Origin: Croceibacterium_B sp963783195
Lineage (GTDB): Bacteria; Pseudomonadota; Alphaproteobacteria; Sphingomonadales; Sphingomonadaceae
Direction: 5' to 3'
NCBI GenBank assembly: GCA_963783195.1
Contig: CAWAMV010000004.1
Coordinates: forward strand, 1,736,001 to 1,800,000
DNA: 64,000 nt
Under the pieces are notes generated by a model. That model was not told where the DNA came from and ran no database searches. It worked only from the letters and a program-made list of their open reading frames with translations. This document shows positions 43,701 to 51,822 of the stretch, piece by piece; the first letter of the stretch is position 1, and each line of letters starts with the position of its first letter. Both the position numbers and the translations under genes were made by a program.

Positions 43701-45535
43701 TGGCTAGTCAGAACAGCCAAACGGCCGGAAACCAGCCAGCCTACAAGATCGTCGACCACACCTACGACACCGTTGTCGTCGGTGCAGGCGGATCGGGCTT
43801 GCGCGCCACGATGGGAAGCGCCGAGGCGGGCTTGCGCACGGCCTGCATCACCAAGGTCTTTCCGACCCGCAGCCACACCGTTGCCGCGCAGGGCGGAATC
43901 GCCGCCTCGCTCGGCAACAACACGCCGGACCACTGGCAGTGGCATATGTACGACACCGTCAAAGGCTCCGACTGGCTCGGCGACCAGGATGCCATCGAGT
44001 ACATGGTGCGCGAGGCGCCCGCCGCGGTCTACGAACTGGAACACGCCGGCGTGCCGTTCAGCCGTAACGAGAACGGCACGATCTACCAGCGCCCGTTCGG
44101 CGGCCACATGCAGAACATGGGGGAAGGTCCGCCGGTCCAGCGCACCGCCGCCGCGGCCGACCGCACGGGACACGCGATGCTCCATGCGCTCTATCAGCAG
44201 AGCCTGAAGTACGACGCGGATTTCTTCATCGAATACTTCGCGATCGATCTCATCATGAAGGACGGCGCCTGTGTCGGCGTGATCGCGTTGTGCCTGGACG
44301 ACGGCTCCATCCACCGGTTCCAGGCCAAGGCGGTCGTCCTGGCGACGGGCGGCTACGGCCGCTGCTATTATACCGCGACCAGTGCTCACACCTGCACCGG
44401 CGATGGCGGCGGCATGGTCCTGCGCGCAGGTCTGCCGCTGCAGGATATGGAGTTCGTCCAGTTCCATCCGACCGGCATTTACGGCGCCGGCGTCCTCATC
44501 ACCGAAGGTGCGCGTGGCGAGGGCGGTTACCTGACAAACTCCGAGGGCGAGCGCTTCATGGAGCGCTATGCCCCGAGCGCGAAGGATCTCGCCAGCCGCG
44601 ACGTCGTCAGCCGCTCGATGGCGCTGGAAATCCGCGAGGGACGCGGCGTGGGGCCCGAGAAGGACCACATCTACCTCCACCTCGACCACATCGATCCCAA
44701 GGTCCTGGCGGAGCGCCTGCCGGGCATCACCGAAAGCGGCAAGATCTTCGCCGGCGTCGACCTCACGCGTCAGCCCCTGCCGGTCGTCCCGACCGTGCAC
44801 TACAACATGGGCGGCATTCCGACGAACTATCACGGCGAAGTCGTGACCATCGGCAAGGACGGCGATCCCGAGACGGTCGTTCAAGGGCTCTTCGCGGTGG
44901 GCGAGGCGGCTTGCGTGTCGGTCCATGGCGCCAACCGTTTGGGTTCGAACTCGCTGATCGATCTGGTGGTGTTCGGCCGCGCGACGGCGCATCGCATCGC
45001 TGAGATCATCAAGCCGGGCGAAAAGCAGGATGAGCTGCCCAAGGACAGCGCCGATGTCGCGCTCGGGCGGCTGGATCACTTCCGTAACGCCGCCGGCCGC
45101 AAGCCGACCGCGCAGATCCGTGCCGAGATGCAGCGCTCGATGTCGAGGCACGCCGCGGTATTCCGTACCGACGAGTTGATGGGCGAGGGCGTCAGGGATC
45201 TCGAGGCCATCTACCACTCGATGCAGGACATCTCGGTCACCGACCGTTCTTTGATCTGGAACAGCGACCTCGTGGAAACGCTGGAGCTCGATAACCTGAT
45301 CGCCCAGGCGACGGTGACGATGGCCAGTGCCTACAATCGCAAGGAAAGCCGCGGAGCACACGCCCACGAGGACTACCCTGACCGTAACGATGCCGAGTGG
45401 ATGAAGCACACGGCGGTTTGGTTCGATGGCTGGGGCGGCAAGGGCGGTTCGGTGAAGATCGACTATCGTCCGGTGCACGACTTCACCCTGACCGACGACA
45501 TCGCCTACATCGAGCCGAAGAAGCGGGTGTACTGA
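43700..45535 (+). CDS. sdhA: Succinate dehydrogenase flavoprotein subunit
   Basis: 611 residues. FAD motif VVGAGGSGLRATMG, the flavinylated His in RSHTVAAQGGIAA, the FVQFHPTGIYG catalytic segment and MGGIPTNYHGEV. SdhA oxidises succinate to fumarate. The long upstream open frame is not used; the ATG at 43700 is in-family. Unusually, sdhB does not follow: the next gene, 223 nt downstream, is a histidine kinase. Confidence 0.97.
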   Translation: MASQNSQTAGNQPAYKIVDHTYDTVVVGAGGSGLRATMGSAEAGLRTACITKVFPTRSHTVAAQGGIAASLGNNTPDHWQWHMYDTVKGSDWLGDQDAIEYMVREAPAAVYELEHAGVPFSRNENGTIYQRPFGGHMQNMGEGPPVQRTAAAADRTGHAMLHALYQQSLKYDADFFIEYFAIDLIMKDGACVGVIALCLDDGSIHRFQAKAVVLATGGYGRCYYTATSAHTCTGDGGGMVLRAGLPLQDMEFVQFHPTGIYGAGVLITEGARGEGGYLTNSEGERFMERYAPSAKDLASRDVVSRSMALEIREGRGVGPEKDHIYLHLDHIDPKVLAERLPGITESGKIFAGVDLTRQPLPVVPTVHYNMGGIPTNYHGEVVTIGKDGDPETVVQGLFAVGEAACVSVHGANRLGSNSLIDLVVFGRATAHRIAEIIKPGEKQDELPKDSADVALGRLDHFRNAAGRKPTAQIRAEMQRSMSRHAAVFRTDELMGEGVRDLEAIYHSMQDISVTDRSLIWNSDLVETLELDNLIAQATVTMASAYNRKESRGAHAHEDYPDRNDAEWMKHTAVWFDGWGGKGGSVKIDYRPVHDFTLTDDIAYIEPKKRVY

Positions 45536-45758
45536 CCGGCTTCCCCGGCTCTTGTCCGCAAGGTGCTTGCCTGTAACAAAAATGTTCTTCCGGCACGGAA
45601 CGGAGAGGGCGGAGCTGGATTGTCCCGATACAGCGCCGCGCCCGTCCGGAGGGTGACTGTCCGGCGGTCTCGGGGGGCGTCAGATTAGCAGTTCCGATCA
45701 AGAGCGGGTCGTCCCCGAAACCCAGCGCGAGAACCTGTACCGTCAGCTGTTCAATTCG

Positions 45759-47687
45759 ATGGACGACGGGTTCTGCGTCATCCAGTTCGTCGACGGCCCC
45801 CAAGGGCCGTTGAGCGACTACGTCCACATCGTCGCCAATGCCGCCTACGAGCGGAATGCCGGCATCACTGATGTCGTCGGCAAGCGCTTGCGCGAAATCG
45901 TCTCCGAAGAGGCGGCCGACGACTGGGTGGAGCACTATCGTAAGGTCCTTGTGACCGGAGATTCGATCCGTTTCGAACGCGAGCTCGAAGAAACCGGACG
46001 CTACCTCTCACTGTCGTCGTTCCGCATCGATCCGCCCGAGTTGCGCCAGGTCGCGGTCCTGTTCCAGGACATTACGGCACGGCGCAAGGCAGAGGAGGAC
46101 CTGCGCAGGCTCAACCGGACGCTCGAGCTGCGGGTCGAGCGCGCGGTGGCCGAGCGTCGGCTGTGGGCGGACCTTATCGAGGGCGCCGACGCATACGTGC
46201 AGGTGACCGATCTCGAAGGCCGCTGGCTGGCGATCAACACCGCGGCTGCCGACGAATTCGACCGGATTTTCGGACAACGCCCGGTGATCGGCGAGAAGCT
46301 CCTCGATATGCTGCCGACATCGGAAGCGGGTCTTCGCAGGCTCTGGATACGCGCGCTCGAGGGTGAGGAGTTCACGCACGAGGGTTCCTACGGCGCGCCA
46401 GGGCATGAAGTGCATTACGAATTGCGGTTCTCGGCGCTGAAGGACGAGGCCGACGAGCGCATCGGGACCTCGCTGTTCATCTACGACGTCAGCGATCGGT
46501 TCGAAGAGCAGCAGCGGCTTCACCAGGCCGAGGAAGCACTGCGCCAGGCGCAGAAGATGGATGCTGTCGGCCAGCTCACCGGGGGCCTCGCTCACGATTT
46601 CAATAACCTGCTGGCGGGAATTTCCGGGTCGCTGGAAATGATCAATGCCCGCCTGGCGCAGGGCAAGACGGCTGATATCGCGCGCTATGTCACGGCGGCG
46701 CAGGGCGCTGCCCGGCGCGCCGCTTCGCTCACGCATCGGTTGCTCGCGTTCGCTCGCCGCCAAACGCTCGACCCCCGGCCGCTGGTCATCAATTCGCTGC
46801 TGCCCGACCTTGTCGAACTGGTCCGCCGCACCGTCGGCCCGCAGATAAACGTGGAATCGGTCGCGGCCGCCGGGCTCTGGCCGACGAACGTCGATCAGAA
46901 CCAGCTCGAGAATGCCCTGCTCAACCTGTGCCTCAACGCAAGAGACGCGATGCCGGGCGGCGGCCTGCTGACGATCGAGACTGCCAACAAGTGGATCGAC
47001 GCCCAAACAGCCGGACTTCGCAACCTGGAAGAAGGCCAGTACGTCACGATCTGTGTCAGCGACACGGGCAGCGGCATTGACGATGCGATCATCGACAAGG
47101 TCTTCGATCCGTTCTTCACGACGAAGCCCATCGGCGAGGGCACCGGGCTCGGCCTGTCGATGGTCTATGGTTTCGCTCTGCAAAGCCAGGGACACGTGCG
47201 AATCTATTCCGAGAAGGGGCAGGGCACAATGGTCTGCATGTACCTGCCACGCCATATGGGCGAGTTCGAAGCGCACGAGTCCTCGGCTGCTCCCGCGGAG
47301 GAATCGAGCCAGACGAACGATCATCGGGTCCTGGTGATCGACGACGAACCGCTGATCCGCATGCTGATGGTCGAGTACCTGGAAGAACTCGGCCTCACCT
47401 GCGCCGAGGCTTCGGACGGCCCGAGCGGGCTGGCGATCCTCGAAAAGTCCGACGATATCGACTTGCTGGTAACCGACGTCGGCCTGCCCAATGGCCTCAA
47501 CGGCCGTCAGGTTGCCGACCGCGCGCGGGAATTGCGGCCGGGGATCAAGGTCCTCTTCGTGACCGGCTATGCTGAAAACGCCGCGCTCAACCACGGGCAC
47601 ATCGGCCCCGGCACGCGTGTTCTGACCAAGCCATTCACGGTCAGCGATTTCAACGCCCGGATCAAAGGCCTGGTCGACCAGGACTGA
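45759..47687 (+). CDS. PAS-containing hybrid histidine kinase with C-terminal receiver
   Basis: 642 residues. PAS-like domains at about 1-110 and 135-245, then a coiled linker, HisKA with phospho-acceptor LAHDFNNLL (about 285), HATPase with N-box LNLCLNARDAMPGGG and G-boxes TGSGIDD and GTGLGLSMV, and a receiver domain with VIDDEP and phospho-Asp LLVTDVGLP. The ATG at 45759 cuts into the first PAS (LFNSM|DDGFCVIQ). The frame stays open upstream to 45657 with only CTG and ATT as possible starts, so the true N-terminus may be earlier. Its partner regulator is not adjacent. Confidence 0.85.
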   Translation: MDDGFCVIQFVDGPQGPLSDYVHIVANAAYERNAGITDVVGKRLREIVSEEAADDWVEHYRKVLVTGDSIRFERELEETGRYLSLSSFRIDPPELRQVAVLFQDITARRKAEEDLRRLNRTLELRVERAVAERRLWADLIEGADAYVQVTDLEGRWLAINTAAADEFDRIFGQRPVIGEKLLDMLPTSEAGLRRLWIRALEGEEFTHEGSYGAPGHEVHYELRFSALKDEADERIGTSLFIYDVSDRFEEQQRLHQAEEALRQAQKMDAVGQLTGGLAHDFNNLLAGISGSLEMINARLAQGKTADIARYVTAAQGAARRAASLTHRLLAFARRQTLDPRPLVINSLLPDLVELVRRTVGPQINVESVAAAGLWPTNVDQNQLENALLNLCLNARDAMPGGGLLTIETANKWIDAQTAGLRNLEEGQYVTICVSDTGSGIDDAIIDKVFDPFFTTKPIGEGTGLGLSMVYGFALQSQGHVRIYSEKGQGTMVCMYLPRHMGEFEAHESSAAPAEESSQTNDHRVLVIDDEPLIRMLMVEYLEELGLTCAEASDGPSGLAILEKSDDIDLLVTDVGLPNGLNGRQVADRARELRPGIKVLFVTGYAENAALNHGHIGPGTRVLTKPFTVSDFNARIKGLVDQD

Positions 47688-47725
47688 GCGGCGCCACGCT
47701 TGACAACGCCGAACGTCAGGCGATC

Positions 47726-48742
47726 ATGTCCCACGAGATGGGTTGGGGCGGTTTCATAACGGCGCGCGTCTGCCTTGCGGCGCTTGGCCTGGCGGTTTCC
47801 GCCGGACTGGCTGCGCAGGACGCGTCCGAGCCAGTCCAGCCGCCCCCGCACACTTCGGCTTGGCCCACGCTGGGCACGGGGGCAACGCCGGGCATGGTGC
47901 AGGCCAGCTATGCGCTGGGCCCCGAACTGCAGCGCGGCCGCTCCGCCAGGGAAATGCTGGCCGACCGGCGCAAGCTCGACAAGGCACTCGCCGCACTCCA
48001 GCCCCAGCGCAAGGGAACGGTCGATGCCTATGTCGTCAGTGTCGCGCTCGACAGCGATCTCGTTTTTGCCCGCGAGGCGCGCGAGGCCGGCAACGTTCTC
48101 TCGCGTCGCTATGACGCCAAGGGCCGGCTGGTCACGCTGGCGGGGCCCGACGGCCGCAGCGCGGAGCATCCGCGCGGATCGATCGGTTCGCTCACCGTGG
48201 TGCTGGCCCGTGTCGCCGAGTTGATGGACCCCGAAGAAGACGTGCTGGTGCTCTACACCACCAGCCACGGTGCGCCTGAAGGGCTCGCTTATCACGAAGG
48301 AGACACCGGCTTCGGCGTGCTCTCGCCCTATCGCCTGGGCAGCGTCCTGGCCGAACTCGGCATCAAGCGGCGCATCGTCATGCTCAGCGCCTGCTATTCG
48401 GGGGTATTCGTCCCCTATCTCGCCACGCGAGACACCGCGCTGGTTACCGCAGCGGCCGCCGACAGGACGTCGTTCGGGTGTCAGGCAGAAAACGACTGGA
48501 CCTTCTTCGGCGACGCACTGGTGAACAACGCGCTGCGCAAGCCCGCGGCCTTTTCCGCCGCCTCTGCGGAAGCGACTCGGACGATTGCCGGGTGGGAGGG
48601 GACCTACCGGCTTGAGCCGTCCCAACCCCAGGTCGTGATCGGCGACCTTGTTGCAACCTGGCTGCCGGCGCTCGAAGCACGCACCCCCAAGTCTCCGACG
48701 CAGCCGGTCGGGCAACCGTCCATCACCTCGTTTCAGCACTGA
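47726..48742 (+). CDS. Secreted C13 (legumain-like) cysteine peptidase
   Basis: 338 residues. A signal peptide (about 1-30, ending AGLAAQ) precedes a caspase-fold C13 domain with the catalytic His in LYTTSHGAPEG (about 182-187) and catalytic Cys in LSACYSG (about 230-236). C13 peptidases (legumains) cleave after Asn/Asp in eukaryotes; bacterial homologues are poorly known. It ends 2 nt before the zincin gene, so the two form one operon with two unrelated secreted peptidases. Confidence 0.8.
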   Translation: MSHEMGWGGFITARVCLAALGLAVSAGLAAQDASEPVQPPPHTSAWPTLGTGATPGMVQASYALGPELQRGRSAREMLADRRKLDKALAALQPQRKGTVDAYVVSVALDSDLVFAREAREAGNVLSRRYDAKGRLVTLAGPDGRSAEHPRGSIGSLTVVLARVAELMDPEEDVLVLYTTSHGAPEGLAYHEGDTGFGVLSPYRLGSVLAELGIKRRIVMLSACYSGVFVPYLATRDTALVTAAAADRTSFGCQAENDWTFFGDALVNNALRKPAAFSAASAEATRTIAGWEGTYRLEPSQPQVVIGDLVATWLPALEARTPKSPTQPVGQPSITSFQH

Positions 48743-48744
48743 GC

Positions 48745-49608
48745 GTGCGCCTGCGCGGGTTCTTGTTCCTGGCGTTGCCGCTTGCCGCATGCGCGAGCGT
48801 TCCTGCGGCGCCGCCGGCAGTGCTCGCGCTCGACACTTTCTACGCCAAGTACCTCGACGCCAAGGGGATTCCCGTCGTCTCCTCATCGCGGGTGCCCGAC
48901 GAGGCGTTGCGCCGGGCACGCGGGCTGGTCCTGGGAATTCTGTCGCACCGGCCTGACTTGCGCGCCGAACTGGTCCGCCAGGGCTATCGCGTGGCCATCC
49001 TGGCGGAGAGCGAAGGCGTGCTTGATTTGCCCGAACAGGCCCACTGGACCAAACCTGCCGCCGACGACCCGCGTCTGACCCGCTGCGAGCGCAAGCACTA
49101 CGACGAACGGATCGGCCGTTTCACGGACCGGCAGTACTGGGATGCGCGGGCGCGGGGCATGGCGGGCGTGCTGACAAGCGGGGCGGAGGAAGACCTGCTC
49201 GGCAAGAAATCGTCGCGTTGGTACGGCGAGACGATCTTTGTCCACGAGTTCGCGCACGACGTGCTCTACGCGATCGAGGCTGCCGATCCGGAGCTGTATG
49301 GGGCCGTCGAAGCCGCCTTTGCGCACGCCCGCTCGGCAGGTTTGTGGAAAGACGAATACACGATGACAACGGTCCAGGAATACTGGGCCGAGGGTACGCA
49401 GTTCTGGTTCAACTCCAATCGGCTGGCCGTGATGCAGGGTCGGCGCGTGCTGTCGGACGAGGACCTCGCCGGGTACGACCCGCAACTCTACGCCGCCCTC
49501 GCGCGTGCCTACGGCATCGGACACCACTTGCCCGGCGATCCCTTCTGGCGGCACCCGGCGCGCGTACCACCGGGTCCGATCCCGCAGAACACTGCCGAGG
49601 AGTGCTAG
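48745..49608 (+). CDS. Secreted zincin-like lipoprotein (ATLF-type metallopeptidase)
   Basis: 287 residues from a GTG at 48745. Lipobox LAAC (about residues 14-17). The mature part has a zinc-binding HEFAHDVLY (about 176-184) and, 50 residues on, VQEYWAEGTQFWFNSN with the expected third ligand Glu. The pattern resembles the anthrax-lethal-factor-like metallopeptidase domain. Cleavage target is unknown. Spaced 2 nt from the C13 peptidase; the stop overlaps the convergent membrane gene. Confidence 0.7.
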   Translation: MRLRGFLFLALPLAACASVPAAPPAVLALDTFYAKYLDAKGIPVVSSSRVPDEALRRARGLVLGILSHRPDLRAELVRQGYRVAILAESEGVLDLPEQAHWTKPAADDPRLTRCERKHYDERIGRFTDRQYWDARARGMAGVLTSGAEEDLLGKKSSRWYGETIFVHEFAHDVLYAIEAADPELYGAVEAAFAHARSAGLWKDEYTMTTVQEYWAEGTQFWFNSNRLAVMQGRRVLSDEDLAGYDPQLYAALARAYGIGHHLPGDPFWRHPARVPPGPIPQNTAEEC

Positions 49609-50159
49609 GCGCTGGCCTGCTGCCTGGCGGCGCGCGCGAACAGCAGCCCCGCGGCAAACCAGGTGAGCGCGAAAAATGCGTCGATCGCGAGCGCCGGGGC
49701 TACTCGATCGGCGACGTGGACGAGGCAGATGAAAGCCTGCACGACCGCGGTAACGATCATGGCGCGGGTCAGCCGCTCTGCGCTTGCTCCCGCGGTGACT
49801 GCTCCGGCACAGGCGACGGCGATCACTGCGAAGTAGACGAGATTGAGCGGGTTTTCCGGTTCGCCGACGATCCCTACGGCAAGGTTGCTCCAGACCGTGA
49901 GGAGGCCGGTCAGAACCGCCACTGCGGCACCGAGGCGGAAGGCAAGATTGCTGCTGGCGCGCGCCGCGATTTCGAGCAAGCCGCCGACCAGGGCGACTGC
50001 GACTGCGGCAAACAGGAAATCGCCGCCCGTCCAGTGCACGCCGGAGCCGTCGAACTGCATTGCAATCGCGGGCAGCGCTATAAGGACGCAGGCCAGCGAC
50101 CAGCCCGCCGCCCGCAAGTGTTTCGTGGTCGCCGGGCTCATGTCGAGAGTCTTGGTCAT
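49605..50159 (-). CDS. Five- to six-helix membrane protein, unknown
   Basis: 184 residues from the Met at 50159, which has a SD-like GGAGAA 8 nt upstream; a Met at 50174 is an alternative. Hydrophobic segments at about 15-35, 45-65, 70-95, 100-125, 135-160 and 165-180 separated by short charged turns. It ends in a cytoplasmic ARAARQQASA tail. No family recognised. It lies 92 nt downstream of the wHTH-membrane regulator on the same strand and may be its target or partner. Confidence 0.55.
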   Translation of the reverse strand: MTKTLDMSPATTKHLRAAGWSLACVLIALPAIAMQFDGSGVHWTGGDFLFAAVAVALVGGLLEIAARASSNLAFRLGAAVAVLTGLLTVWSNLAVGIVGEPENPLNLVYFAVIAVACAGAVTAGASAERLTRAMIVTAVVQAFICLVHVADRVAPALAIDAFFALTWFAAGLLFARAARQQASA

Positions 50160-50250
50160 CGGGCTTTTCTCCATCGTCGTGATGGACCCGATATTCACGA
50201 CCGGCGGCTGAGCGTCATGAGATCGAAGTGACGATTCCGTTAGCGAGCGA

Positions 50251-51243
50251 TCAGCTGCGCATCCGGCGCTCGATAATCATGGCGGCGGCCACGGCGGCGC
50301 AGAACACGGTAGCCTCGACGACGGTGGCTGCGCCGAGCATCCCGCCGCCGAGAGCCTCGAGCTGCAGGCGGGATTCGGGAAAGCGTTCGGCCAGAGCGGC
50401 CAGGCTGCCGACCATCAGCCGCCCCCCGGTGGACGCCAGAACAAGTCCTGCGCACGAGCCGGCCAGAACTGCCGGGGCGAGGCGGAATGGCAGCGGTTTT
50501 GCGGGAGACCGTGCGGCGCACCAGACGCCGAAACCGGTGGCGGCGCCCAGCAGCAACCCCTCGGCCGCGCCGCTGAAGGCCCCCGGCGCATGTCCAAAGA
50601 ACAGGACGAACAGATCGTTGCCGACCATGTGCCCAACTGCTCCCACCAGCAATCCGCCGCCAGCGCCGCCCGCTATGGACCACGCCCCCCGCCTGCTCAG
50701 TGCTGCAATCCCCGCGCCGATCGCCCCGGCAGCCAGCAGGCCGAGCAGCAGGTTGACGCTGATCAGCACCAGCAGCGTCGATGCGGCGCCGATGCCGGGA
50801 CCGACGAAGCCGATCGTGATGTAGCCAAGCGCGCCGACGATCCCCGCCGTCCCCCCGCCGAGCGCAGCCGCAGCGATATCGGGCAGCACGGACAGGGGGC
50901 GCTCCTCCGCACGGCCGGGGACACTGCCTGTTTCCACCGGCGCCACGAAACGATAGCCGTGGCGCGGCACTGTCTCGATATAGAGCGGCTTGCCGGCATC
51001 GTCGCCCAATGCGCGGCGCAGTGTGCGGACGCATTGGGTCAGCGCCTCGTCGGTCACCGGGATGCCGTTCCAGACCTCGTCGTGGAAGCGCTCCTTGCTC
51101 ACCAGCCGCCCCTTTTCGCCCACCAGCAGGAGCAGGGCGTCAAAATAGCGCGCGGTCACCTCCACCGGTTTGCCTGCGCGCAGCAGCCTGCGGTCGGCAG
51201 GGTCGAGCGTGAAGGGGCCGAAGGTATAGCCGGGCGCGGGCAT
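50251..51243 (-). CDS. OmpR-type winged-helix DNA-binding protein with multi-pass membrane C-terminus
   Basis: 330 residues. The first about 100 are a Trans_Reg_C (OmpR/CadC/ToxR) wing-helix domain: FGPFTLDPADRRLLRAG, EALTQCVRTLRRALGDD and PRHGYRFVAPV. The rest has about seven hydrophobic segments rich in Gly/Ala. Membrane-bound regulators of the ToxR/CadC type have one helix; here the membrane part is large, suggesting a sensor or transporter-like domain fused to DNA binding. Target genes are unknown; the adjacent membrane protein gene downstream is a candidate. Confidence 0.82.
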   Translation of the reverse strand: MPAPGYTFGPFTLDPADRRLLRAGKPVEVTARYFDALLLLVGEKGRLVSKERFHDEVWNGIPVTDEALTQCVRTLRRALGDDAGKPLYIETVPRHGYRFVAPVETGSVPGRAEERPLSVLPDIAAAALGGGTAGIVGALGYITIGFVGPGIGAASTLLVLISVNLLLGLLAAGAIGAGIAALSRRGAWSIAGGAGGGLLVGAVGHMVGNDLFVLFFGHAPGAFSGAAEGLLLGAATGFGVWCAARSPAKPLPFRLAPAVLAGSCAGLVLASTGGRLMVGSLAALAERFPESRLQLEALGGGMLGAATVVEATVFCAAVAAAMIIERRMRS

Positions 51244-51306
51244 GGCGCATGCCTAGGACATTACGCCCAAAATGCCACCATTTGCCGTCCCGTGCGTTGT
51301 GGGGAA

Positions 51307-51747
51307 ATGGTGCGCAAGACGACACCGGACACGTCCAGGCCCCAGGAAAAGCTGGCCGACAGCGCCGAGACCCTGGCTGACAGCGCAGAGGCGCAGGAGG
51401 ACAGCGCCGAGCGGCGCACGCGCCTCGCCTCGGATCGGACATTGCTGGCTGCGGAGCGCACCTACGCAGCCTGGATGCGGACCGGCCTGGCCGCGCTGGC
51501 CGCCGGGATCGGTGCGAAGGCGCTGCTCGACAAGCTGGTCGAACCGTGGCTCGTCCTGGCAACCTCCCTCGTGTTAATCTTGTTCAGCGAGTTCTGCTTC
51601 GTTGCCGGTATCTGGCGTGAACTCACCGGCAAATCCGTGCGTCCCGATCCCGAAGCCCCAAAGCTTCCCGCATGGATCCTGGTGGGGTTCAACGGCTTCC
51701 TCGTGTTGCTCGGGGTGGCCGTGCTGGTCGGCATTATGACGGCTTGA
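51307..51747 (+). CDS. DUF202 (YidH-like) membrane protein
   Basis: 146 residues. A charged N-terminal repeat (ADSAETLADSAEAQEDSAERR) precedes the DUF202 signature LAAERTYAAWMRTGLAALAAG and two more membrane helices. DUF202 proteins are small three-helix membrane proteins of unknown function. The ATG at 51307 fits; it is divergent from the winged-helix gene across 63 nt. Confidence 0.85.
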   Translation: MVRKTTPDTSRPQEKLADSAETLADSAEAQEDSAERRTRLASDRTLLAAERTYAAWMRTGLAALAAGIGAKALLDKLVEPWLVLATSLVLILFSEFCFVAGIWRELTGKSVRPDPEAPKLPAWILVGFNGFLVLLGVAVLVGIMTA

Positions 51748-51822
51748 TGGTGCCGATGCCAAAAGGTTGAAAAACGTGACCAATTTAGGGTATGGCCGGG
51801 GCAACATCCAGGACGGGGTCTC

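Noticed and set aside
51767..51796. Possible sigma70 promoter (TTGAAA and TATGGC) before the gluzincin gene
   Set aside because: Spacing is 18 nt and the -10 is poor; not strong enough to list.
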